Shown in pieces: positions 26,301 to 33,590 of a stretch of DNA of 64,000 nt. Each line of letters begins with the position of its first letter. Positions within the stretch are counted from its first letter, which is position 1. The notes under the pieces were generated by a model. That model searched no databases and was not told the origin of the DNA. It worked only from the letters and a program-made list of their open reading frames with translations. A program made the position numbers and the translations under genes. The DNA comes from an uncultured Aquimarina sp. (lineage in GTDB: Bacteria; Bacteroidota; Bacteroidia; Flavobacteriales; Flavobacteriaceae), in assembly GCA_947502885.1 (NCBI GenBank), contig CANNBP010000004.1, positions 186,001 to 250,000 of the forward strand. The letters are read 5' to 3'.

Positions 26301-28650
26301 CCACATCAAGTTTACCATTACCATTAAGATCCCATACAGCCTGATCTATCTTGAACGAATTGGCTACCGAGACCTTAAAACTCACTCCGGCCGGGTTATA
26401 TATTTCATTGATTTGTTGCCCTATAGATTTAGACACACTCGCTCCATTTACCGGAATAATGGTCACATCGATATCGGTTACTTTTTGTGACGTCAGGTGC
26501 CATAGATTCACTGCTCCTGCAACGCTATATTTTTGAGTACTATCCTTGGGTTTAATGGTTGCAATGATTTGCTGCTTTCCAAAATCAAATTGTTTTTTAA
26601 GAAATAGTGTAGCTACATCTCCTGCTTCATTCCATGTAAAAGGAACCTTAACCCCTTCTTTGGTTTTAAAAACAATATCATCTTTGTTATATTCACTATT
26701 TGCATAGGTCGCTTTAACCTTTATAAAATCATCTTTGGTCAATTCACTATTTGAATAGGTTGCTATGTCTAAAGCGTGATCTATATTCGAAATCGCTTTA
26801 TAAGGTATCGTATACGAACCACCACCTATTACGGGTACGGTATCGTATTGATCAGCTAGTGTACCTCCCGCATTTTTAGGTGCTTCATCAAAAGCATAAT
26901 ACCCTGATTTTATAAATTCTACAGTAATATCTGCAGAGGTAATCTGGTTTACCCCTCCACTTCCAACACCATTTGTGTTATGAGAGGTTGCCGGCCCGCC
27001 ATCTGCCATTTGTCCCTGGGTTACCTTACCATCTTCACTCACAGACCAGGTCTCTCCTGTATTATCTACATAGACCACATCTTCACCTCCTGGCTGTTCT
27101 ATTTTTACTCCATCAGAAGTGATCAATGTAAGATTACCATCCTCTGCAACTTGTATATCGGTAATATTGGCATCTACTTTGATCACATCTACATCTCCGT
27201 CATCTCCTACAATCTCTTCGATCACATCATCTGCATCAATTATACTATCCCAATTGGGGTCATACGTAGTGCGAACCAAACCGGCGACTAATTTATAATC
27301 AGTATTGATCTGTATGTTATCAAAGGTAACCGGGATACGAACAGTGGCCAGCCACGGAGTACTGATATATCCTTCTCCTGTAAAGCTTCCTCCAGAAGAG
27401 GTTACCTTTTTAACATACACAGGAAAATCTCCTGCTGTAAAAATATCATCGGGATACAATGCGGTAAGCAATTCCTGGTTAGAAAGATCTACAGGATCTG
27501 CTTCGATACCACAAGCTGTATATTCTGATAATTCTTTACTTAATGTTTTAAAACTTTCGACCTGTGATGCTCCAAAACTATCTACATCACAGTTTCCTGA
27601 CACCTTATATTCGTATACGGTATCTGGTTTAAACTCATCGATAGTGATATAATCTCTGGGGGTTGTTTTGGTGTACCACCGCTTGCTTCCTGATTCTCTG
27701 TAATGTACCGTATAATCCAAATGATCAGGATGCCCAATCCAACTTATGGTAGCACGACTTAGTTGTACATCTTCTACTTTTACTAGGGTAGGGATTTCGC
27801 AGTTTTTTTGATAGTCAAACCAAAATATTTCGCTATTCCCATAGTTATTAAAAACAGAGACTTCTTCTCCGTTATTGGTGGCAAATGCCCGCACACGCCA
27901 GGCATATCGCTTTCCTGGTAACAGCAAGGGTTGCAATGGACCATATAGGATAGAAGTTTGAGTAGTGATCTCCTGATACAGAGGTGGGGAAGACACAAAT
28001 ATCGTTTGGGGGTTAACATAGGTATCCCACACCTCTACTATACTAAACTCATACGATACATTAGGAACATTGATATGTCTTGGAGTCCACTGAAAAACAA
28101 TATTGGTAGGGTTTTGTTCTGTAATTCGGGACTCGTTATCTGGCTTATTTAAAAACGGAGGATCATTATTGATCAAAAATACGGTTGCACAACTGGTGCC
28201 AGATAATCTATTACCTGTGAAGACATCAAACACTTCAAAACAAAATCGATAGGTCCCATCTGGTAACGTACTATTATATTGTGCCGATGATATCCCTTGT
28301 AAGTTTTCTAATCTGAAATAAGGTGCCAATTCGGTTATGGAGAGTTGTAGAGGTACACCTGCATCCAATACCAGGTTAGGAGCTCCTACAACCAGAGGAG
28401 TACTTGTGGCTTGTATTCCATTTCCTATTACTGAAACTTTTAATCGAATAGTTCTGGCAGGAGAGGTAACATCATTTAGCGTTAACTGCACCCTAACCGG
28501 ACTATTAATTACTTGGGTATCTGCATAACCAGAAAAACTAGCAGGATAAGGGGGGATCACTTGGGGAGTTACCCTAACAGGATAGTTTTGAGCAAACGAG
28601 AACATTGCTTGTAAACCTAGTATAAATAAAAGTAGTAGTCGTTTTTTCAT
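23377..28650 (-). CDS. fibronectin/metalloprotease polymorphic-toxin-type backbone protein
   Basis: A 1757-residue exported protein with signal peptide ending MFSFAQ. Residues 21-290 are a beta-rich region of the kind called TANFOR in flavobacterial proteins (YPVRVTPQVIPPYP, TYRFCFEVFDVFTG). An FN3 module follows (ISWIGHPDHLDYTVHYRES). A zinc-protease-like site HELGHGIFGLEH begins at His855 inside a region that mentions whole-number spacing typical of metzincin-like folds (QAVWDLNGNGKLDVGDSG before it). Residues 900-1450 are mostly helical. A hydrophobic stretch near 1500 (FGNLIGILTAIPSGGQS) precedes a C-terminal part like pretoxin regions of Bacteroidota polymorphic toxins. No catalytic toxin domain is obvious at the end. 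It lies 3 bases after the OMP gene and 14 bases before the ART gene. Confidence 0.75.
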   Translation of the reverse strand: MKKRLLLLFILGLQAMFSFAQNYPVRVTPQVIPPYPASFSGYADTQVINSPVRVQLTLNDVTSPARTIRLKVSVIGNGIQATSTPLVVGAPNLVLDAGVPLQLSITELAPYFRLENLQGISSAQYNSTLPDGTYRFCFEVFDVFTGNRLSGTSCATVFLINNDPPFLNKPDNESRITEQNPTNIVFQWTPRHINVPNVSYEFSIVEVWDTYVNPQTIFVSSPPLYQEITTQTSILYGPLQPLLLPGKRYAWRVRAFATNNGEEVSVFNNYGNSEIFWFDYQKNCEIPTLVKVEDVQLSRATISWIGHPDHLDYTVHYRESGSKRWYTKTTPRDYITIDEFKPDTVYEYKVSGNCDVDSFGASQVESFKTLSKELSEYTACGIEADPVDLSNQELLTALYPDDIFTAGDFPVYVKKVTSSGGSFTGEGYISTPWLATVRIPVTFDNIQINTDYKLVAGLVRTTYDPNWDSIIDADDVIEEIVGDDGDVDVIKVDANITDIQVAEDGNLTLITSDGVKIEQPGGEDVVYVDNTGETWSVSEDGKVTQGQMADGGPATSHNTNGVGSGGVNQITSADITVEFIKSGYYAFDEAPKNAGGTLADQYDTVPVIGGGSYTIPYKAISNIDHALDIATYSNSELTKDDFIKVKATYANSEYNKDDIVFKTKEGVKVPFTWNEAGDVATLFLKKQFDFGKQQIIATIKPKDSTQKYSVAGAVNLWHLTSQKVTDIDVTIIPVNGASVSKSIGQQINEIYNPAGVSFKVSVANSFKIDQAVWDLNGNGKLDVGDSGILAHYTKEEQAIKNYFKTQMTSNPKTYYVFVLGDDIKPSKSDTKGFMPLKRQYGFTFDQNTKATTIAHELGHGIFGLEHPFTEYDTTKRATDLLMDYKGGAVFTHMDWEKIHAPGIQLYLFQDDEDGEQISTDLEYLKDFANRDKNNKIISYSFITPSNKVVTLPPNVTDVNFSTYDPYHYKESDKNSGNYAPMGSLLGFTLDKKYYSFQGRGNKYGYECSSNKKMFKDVYTKKIENLKDAIIALPYYNTEAEEIELYVNKMKIESDQIIGKTNDVTYFGEISSNFSVIKIFNNPDSADQYSFFNPTQKGKQIKDENINNELELTPFAERFIESFDEEYLKSESMYASLIVASALVFSNNEALEKLIECEVLDITNNQKIALAQIKKSRKRFVFPLLDLLRGSSRKAISHIERELKIRQTIQYYLKLRELLKFPDKVDELHKTLNAELASTTMTPAKIVELVNNSTACALENVTFKNRINAIKKLLKSHNSLFDSGEEKAIVNLLSAVTYNGQAKQLLTELFKKDNAKLFRKIWKNTNFSKYEKYINKITEIYTSDNTGIKPLKKFSFDKNPHSSVWSSELDFEFIEDDGSMNIYFNYQQGRVPVKFESLDELVEVTFPKDGSLIKYSDKEKQKKDVTVKLPAYYLAYLIHSQGKKDNMTVLRVFGNLIGILTAIPSGGQSITIMQAVSATIGSLDMVVLFVEEPIKQTQDGKKFIKVWSNITAIDATIGLSKLGVGISKKIAKGTTKLVTEFRFDFSKFDNIKNSSLSTRKKIIEELRKVPELLSTLANSSTKVMFTTKILSRLEGSLLNASLKTINKAKLKITDWTQGSITIGNKSYKILEISHSSNGAFSKFSNVRNTTKKGDELIGTLSDIRYKNPKGNNIIKGDVAIYKTKDDVVYIVTNAKIVKKASRFTKLLNRVSDTNLKELFKNDFMNASDEVLEQLSKPNSIFFKCWKTFRKNRKGFICN

Positions 28651-28653
28651 ATC

Positions 28654-31143
28654 CTATTTTTTGGGCCTTTCTGCTACCTCTTCTGCATTTTGATATTTTT
28701 CATCAAAATATCTGATGATCTCTTCTTGTAGATAACTGGTAATGGTTGCTATATCTTTTGGTGATGAATACATCTCGAATGCATTCTCCTGAGTTTGCTC
28801 TTTGATATGGACCATATGTTGATCTTTTGCATTAACCTTTCTGTAATTCAAAAGTTTTTCTATTTCAAATCTTAGATACAGATAGGCTTCTAACCGTTCT
28901 GCTTCTATCGCATATTCTTTCTGTAATTTTTGATAGTGTTCCTGTTCTTGCTGAGTGTGTGAATCTCTTTGTTCTGATGTTTTAACTGAATGCAAAGGAT
29001 AGGTTTCTAAAGCATCTTTTGCTTTTACATACGCCTCTCGCATTGCCTCATCTTTGGTCAACAATTCTCTTTGCAAACTTTGCAATGCGATACGAAGACT
29101 TTTATCATAAGCCTCTAAAAAGTCTTTGCGGAGGTATACCTCATCCAGGTAATCAAAAGCGGCTTCTTTAAAATCATCATCTGATAATGCTTTCTGCCGT
29201 ACTTCAGAAAATTGCTTTTGTAATATTTCTTCAGAAAAAGCATTAGAATTTTTAAAATATTGTTCTTGCGTAACACTTTCTATTTTTTGTACTACCTGTA
29301 ATGCATTACCTTCATAGATTTCATCACGATATCTAAAACGGTAATGGTTTTGTTTCTTTAGCTTTTCTTCTAATTCGCGAAGGGTGTCTTTATTTTTTTG
29401 CTGTGTTTCTTTATCAGTATGCTTTCTTTTAAATCGTAGATCAGGTTTTTTGACATCAAACGAATAGCTATATCCAAAAGTAACCGTAACATCATGAGCA
29501 TTGGATGTTCCTGACGTATTACGAAACAGGGATAATGCGCTAAGGCTTAGGTTATGTTGTTCTTTATAGACATATCCTGCATTGGCTCTATAGCTCATTA
29601 CATTACCTTGCGAATCCCCATTGTTTAAGCTTTCGTTATACGAAGCAGAAAACCCTGTTCTTAATTTTTTATCAAAAAACTGCTTGTTAACAGATGCCGT
29701 AGGACCATAGGTAAGTGCCTCGTTTCCTTGTATGGTATTATAGGTAGCATTGACCGCTCCGTTAATGGTTAAAGCCATTTCTGGATATGCGATGGTATAA
29801 TTGGTTCCCAGGTTATAAAAATCTGTTTTTGTATTGGTTTCTGCAGCCGTCCCTTGTTCATCTTTGGTTGTCTGATACGAAAAGTTGATTCCCAGATTTT
29901 GCTGCTTTTGCTTGGTTTGTGCTACTACGTATCCCAATTGTAAGGAAGCATTTTGCGACACCTGTTTAAAATCTAAGGTATCTAAATTTTGTACCGGGTT
30001 GGTTTCATTAATTTCATCAAAAACACTGCGGATATTGGTGTACGATTGAAAATTAGAATAGGTAGCACCGATAGTCATCTTGTCTGATGCTTTGATATTG
30101 GCATTTAACGAGGATACTATTCTATTAGATTGAGATTCTTTTTCATTTTTTAAGTCATCTCTTTGCAATCCTGCATTTACAGCCAAAGAAACCTTTCCTT
30201 TAAAAAGTTCCTGAGCAGCATTAACCGTTATATTTTCGAGATCATTGTTAAAGAAATATGCTCCAAAAGTCCTGTACTGAGGATCAATTCTTTCATACCT
30301 CACACCCACGTTGCCCTTACCTAATGAATAGGTAATATCTGTATTTAATGCTGTATAGTAATCTGTAGAAGCATTTTTATCTATAAAAAGTCCTAAGAGA
30401 TGACTTTTTGATTGCTGTTGTTGTTCTATTATATTTTCGGTAATGGCACTTTGTGCAATTTCTAAATTAATCGATAGATTTTTTGCTACCTTAAAACTTG
30501 ATTCGACACTTGCTACCAGGTTTTCTTTAGGAGTCAGGTTTAACGATTGCGGTATTGGATTCTTGAGGGACTTAACCTCATCTATTGCCTTAAAAACAAT
30601 CACCCCAACAGAAAATCTATCAAACTCATATGTTCCTTTTACCCCATATCCCATACGTCGAAATGCCGGAATTGTTTGAGGCTCTGCTTCATTATACTCT
30701 GTTTCCCTAAGTAACCTTCCATAAAAAGCACTTATTTTATATGGTTTACTGGGAGTAAGATCCACTCCAAAACCTGTAAATTGATGCCCACTTACTGTGT
30801 AAGGAGAAAACGTCATTGCTACATCTCCGATATGCGTTGCAACCCATTTATAGGAAGGATGAATGCTTAATCTATTTATTTTGAAAGGGGTACTATGTGT
30901 AAATTCCTGATTGGTATAGGAAAAGGATAACGGAACATTATAGATCCCACTAAAATTAAAGTTAAGGTTCCCATTTACAAAATAGGTCAAAGGATCTCTA
31001 TTGGCTGTTCCAGAATAATATACCGAATTCGCTGCTATTCCTCCATTAATTTTCACCAACGGTGCCTTACCAATCTGATCCAGATTTTGCGCAAAAGTTA
31101 ACGAAGTCATCCCAAATAAAAGCATGAGTAATTTTATATTCAA
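28654..31143 (-). CDS. outer membrane beta-barrel protein with C-terminal coiled-coil tail
   Basis: An 829-residue protein with signal peptide LLMLLFGMTSLTFAQ. Residues 20 to about 565 show many alternating amphipathic strands, for example NGNLNFNFSGIYNVPLSFSY, KPYKISAFYGRLLRETEY and GVKGTYEFDRFSVGVIVF, ending in aromatic residues as in large outer membrane barrels. From about residue 570 the chain turns into highly charged helix with heptad character (TLRELEEKLKKQ, QSLQRELLTKDEAMREAYV), ending in AERPKK. It is the first gene of the envelope cluster and 3 bases from the backbone gene. A pore or anchor for the downstream exported proteins is a reasonable reading, but no homologue of known function is recognised. 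Confidence 0.75.
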   Translation of the reverse strand: MNIKLLMLLFGMTSLTFAQNLDQIGKAPLVKINGGIAANSVYYSGTANRDPLTYFVNGNLNFNFSGIYNVPLSFSYTNQEFTHSTPFKINRLSIHPSYKWVATHIGDVAMTFSPYTVSGHQFTGFGVDLTPSKPYKISAFYGRLLRETEYNEAEPQTIPAFRRMGYGVKGTYEFDRFSVGVIVFKAIDEVKSLKNPIPQSLNLTPKENLVASVESSFKVAKNLSINLEIAQSAITENIIEQQQQSKSHLLGLFIDKNASTDYYTALNTDITYSLGKGNVGVRYERIDPQYRTFGAYFFNNDLENITVNAAQELFKGKVSLAVNAGLQRDDLKNEKESQSNRIVSSLNANIKASDKMTIGATYSNFQSYTNIRSVFDEINETNPVQNLDTLDFKQVSQNASLQLGYVVAQTKQKQQNLGINFSYQTTKDEQGTAAETNTKTDFYNLGTNYTIAYPEMALTINGAVNATYNTIQGNEALTYGPTASVNKQFFDKKLRTGFSASYNESLNNGDSQGNVMSYRANAGYVYKEQHNLSLSALSLFRNTSGTSNAHDVTVTFGYSYSFDVKKPDLRFKRKHTDKETQQKNKDTLRELEEKLKKQNHYRFRYRDEIYEGNALQVVQKIESVTQEQYFKNSNAFSEEILQKQFSEVRQKALSDDDFKEAAFDYLDEVYLRKDFLEAYDKSLRIALQSLQRELLTKDEAMREAYVKAKDALETYPLHSVKTSEQRDSHTQQEQEHYQKLQKEYAIEAERLEAYLYLRFEIEKLLNYRKVNAKDQHMVHIKEQTQENAFEMYSSPKDIATITSYLQEEIIRYFDEKYQNAEEVAERPKK

Positions 31144-31305
31144 TACACAACTGTTTTAAAAACTAATTATTGATTTTAAAAAGTCTACCTAAGTTTTCTG
31201 AAACTACCATCTAAATTATCTGGCAAATGTTTTGGGGAAGTGTTGACAATGTTGGTTTGCATATTCTTTTAGGTTTTATCTAGGGGTAATTAATAATTAA
31301 CAATT

Positions 31306-31313
31306 CAAAAGTA
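31306..31313 (-). promoter_or_regulatory. candidate -7 box for the envelope/toxin operon
   Basis: The minus strand reads TACTTTTG, fitting TAnnTTTG, 163 bases upstream of the OMP start codon. A TTG lies 16 bases further upstream, which is a little short for a Bacteroidota -33 element. The surrounding gap from 31144 to 31588 holds no gene. Confidence 0.4.
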
Positions 31314-31346
31314 TATCTCTTTTACAAGCCAATAACTATTACTTTA

Positions 31347-31395
31347 TATTCGCAACTATTATGCGAATAATCGATCACAATTATTTGATATTCGC
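31347..31395. promoter_or_regulatory. TATTCGC inverted repeat plus third half-site, possible operator
   Basis: TATTCGC at 31347-31353 faces GCGAATA at 31363-31369 across 9 bases. A third copy, TATTCGC, lies at 31389-31395. The group is just upstream of the candidate -7 box of the envelope/toxin operon, where an activator or repressor would bind. No cognate regulator gene is adjacent. Confidence 0.45.
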
Positions 31396-31486
31396 AAAAA
31401 AATACCTGCTATAATAGCTGACTTATCTTACTTTTTTAACATACTTTTTTCCGATTCAAAACTAATTATTAAACAAAAGAAGAGGG

Positions 31487-31503
31487 TCACCCAAAAAGGG
31501 TGA
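31487..31503. other. short hairpin TCACCC/GGGTGA
   Basis: TCACCC and GGGTGA pair across an A5 loop. It sits 20 bases from the stronger terminator at 31525 and has no good T tract, so it may only add to that terminator. Confidence 0.3.
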
Positions 31504-31524
31504 TATTTTAAATGAGGCGTAATT

Positions 31525-31563
31525 AAAAAAAGAATCGTTTGATGAGAACAAACGATTCTTTTT
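31525..31563 (-). terminator. terminator downstream of the POT transporter gene
   Basis: A perfect 13-bp stem, AAAAGAATCGTTT against AAACGATTCTTTT, with a 9-base loop. On the minus strand it runs into a T tract, 25 bases after the transporter stop codon. Confidence 0.85.
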
Positions 31564-31588
31564 GGTGTATAAATGTTAATATACGCAA

Positions 31589-33145
31589 TTAGGATACTCC
31601 TGACATTAACCTCTTAATAACAGGTGAAATTACAATTGCCACTAATCCTATGATCATTGTAAGTACTCCAAAAACTGCGTAAACAGAAACATAAGAATAT
31701 AATTGTTGCATAGGTTCTAAAGCATTTTCTAATGATACTTTAGAGAGGCCTGTTATCACTTCGGTAATTGTTCCCAGGGCTCCTTGTGAAAAAACATGCT
31801 CTTCTCCCGAGCTCACTGTAGTTAACTTTGCTATTTTCCCTGCAAAAAAGTGGCCATAAAAATTTGCAGAAAGCCATACCCCCATGATAAAAGTAATATA
31901 CTTTATAGGAGATAATTCGGTTATTTTAGAAAGTCCTATAGGGGATAAAAATAATTCTCCAACAGTGAGCACAAAATACCCCAAGATTAAGTAAAACATA
32001 GGTGTTTTAGCAAATTGATCTACTTCTTGAGCGGCATACCCAAATATCACAAAGCCCAACCCTAATAAGAGCATCCCGGCACCCATTTTGAATGGTGAAC
32101 TTGGATTTATCCCTTTTCTAGTCAAATAGGTCCATAACATAGCAAAAGGAATTGCTAAAACAACGATCCAAGCAGCATTAATACTATTCGTCTGTGCAGC
32201 ATTAATTCCGACAAGGTTTACGCTTCTATCAGCAAATAAAGTAAGAGAGCTCCCTGCTTGCTCAAAAACAGCAGAAAAAAGGGCATACAAGGTGGTAAAA
32301 TACATAGCAACTATTAACCGCTTTCGTTCTTTGATTGATACATTCTTAAGGATATACAAAATATATGCTCCTAAGAAAATCGTTGCTATCCAAACCAAAT
32401 AATGTTCGAATTGATTGAAACGTACAATTAATGCAAACACAGGCACAGATAACAATGCCATTATCCATACTCTACCACCTGTAGTGAGTCCCATTACTTT
32501 TTTATCATAATTATGATACGAAGGCACCAATCCTTTATTTCTAAATGCATTAATTTGTTCTCCTTTTTTAAAAACGAACAAGCCTACGACCATCCCGATC
32601 CCAGCTAACAAAAACCCATAATGCCATCCATACACCTCGGCAAACCAAGCACAAAGTAATGGAGCTGATGCTGCTCCTACGTTAATCCCTAAGTAAAACA
32701 AGGTAAATCCAGCATCCCGTCTATGATCACCTTTAGTATATAATGTACCTAATAACGTAGAGATATTGGGCTTAAAAAAACCATTACCCACAATGATTAG
32801 GGCCAGAGATGTGTAAAAGAAAAAAGGAGTTTCTATAGTTAGAAAAAAATGACCCGCAGCCATAAATATACCACCAAACACTATCGACTTTCTATAACCA
32901 ATATATTTGTCTGCTACAATCCCTCCTATTAAAGGAGTAACATAAACTAAAGACATATAAGCAGCCATTATACCAAAAGCGTTATCATCTGAGTAGAGTA
33001 AATGTTTGGTCATGTATAAAACAAGAAGAGCTTTCATTCCATAAAATGAAAATCGCTCCCACAATTCTGCAAAAAACAAATACACCAGTCCTTTTGGGTG
33101 CCCTAAGATTCCTTGATTATCTATGGTAGTTTGATCCATATCCAC
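31589..33145 (-). CDS. POT/PTR2-family proton-coupled oligopeptide transporter
   Basis: An inner-membrane importer of di- and tripeptides in the major facilitator superfamily. The 518-residue protein has the family's ExxER proton-coupling motif in the first membrane helix (FFAELWERFSFYGMKALLV), then the GGIVADKYIGYRKSI loop and FKPNISTLLGTLY. About 14 hydrophobic segments are visible, which is usual for bacterial POT proteins with two extra helices. It is a single-gene unit with a strong terminator. The neighbouring M4 protease on the same strand could supply peptides, but no co-transcription is suggested by the 445-base gap. Confidence 0.92.
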   Translation of the reverse strand: MDMDQTTIDNQGILGHPKGLVYLFFAELWERFSFYGMKALLVLYMTKHLLYSDDNAFGIMAAYMSLVYVTPLIGGIVADKYIGYRKSIVFGGIFMAAGHFFLTIETPFFFYTSLALIIVGNGFFKPNISTLLGTLYTKGDHRRDAGFTLFYLGINVGAASAPLLCAWFAEVYGWHYGFLLAGIGMVVGLFVFKKGEQINAFRNKGLVPSYHNYDKKVMGLTTGGRVWIMALLSVPVFALIVRFNQFEHYLVWIATIFLGAYILYILKNVSIKERKRLIVAMYFTTLYALFSAVFEQAGSSLTLFADRSVNLVGINAAQTNSINAAWIVVLAIPFAMLWTYLTRKGINPSSPFKMGAGMLLLGLGFVIFGYAAQEVDQFAKTPMFYLILGYFVLTVGELFLSPIGLSKITELSPIKYITFIMGVWLSANFYGHFFAGKIAKLTTVSSGEEHVFSQGALGTITEVITGLSKVSLENALEPMQQLYSYVSVYAVFGVLTMIIGLVAIVISPVIKRLMSGVS

Positions 33146-33480
33146 ATTCTTTATTTAAGTTATTAATACAAAGAATGTCTAGCTTTTTTATTTTAAAAAA
33201 CGAGGTTACAAAATATAATGATTAATATCATATTGTATCGTAAAAACAAAGGGTTACAAATAATTACAACTCCTATTTATCAATACTTTAACTACATTTA
33301 CTCCATAACCTATATGGAGCATTGATTATAAAAAATAAAAACTTAAATCAGGCAATGATCCGATAACACCAAAGCCTTTGTTCTAATTAATTTTGCTTGC
33401 TTTCTCTATTAGTTAGGTTAGAAACAATTCTAAACAAGTTTATAGCTCCCCCCCCTACTTACAATTTAATTATTACCACA
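33146..33480. other. intergenic region upstream of the POT gene
   Basis: No gene is supported. It contains a small hairpin, CTCCAT against ATGGAG at 33301-33319, and a run of eight C at 33448-33455. No well-formed TAnnTTTG promoter for the transporter was found. Confidence 0.4.
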
Positions 33481-33523
33481 AAATAACCCTCTCTATTTCG
33501 ACTCAGAAAAGAGAGGGTTATTT
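33481..33523 (-). terminator. terminator downstream of the M4 metalloprotease gene
   Basis: AAATAACCCTCTC and GAGAGGGTTATTT form a perfect 13-bp stem with a 17-base loop, 68 bases after the protease stop. The flanks are A/T-rich but lack a long T run. Confidence 0.7.
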
Positions 33524-33590
33524 AGTTTGTAACCTCGAGACAAGCTCAAGAAACATCTAATTCCTATAAAATTAAAATGAATTAAAGGTG

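Noticed and set aside
33448..33455. Run of eight C as a possible phase-variation tract
   Set aside because: It is about 135 bases beyond the protease stop and 300 bases from the transporter start, not in a promoter or reading frame.
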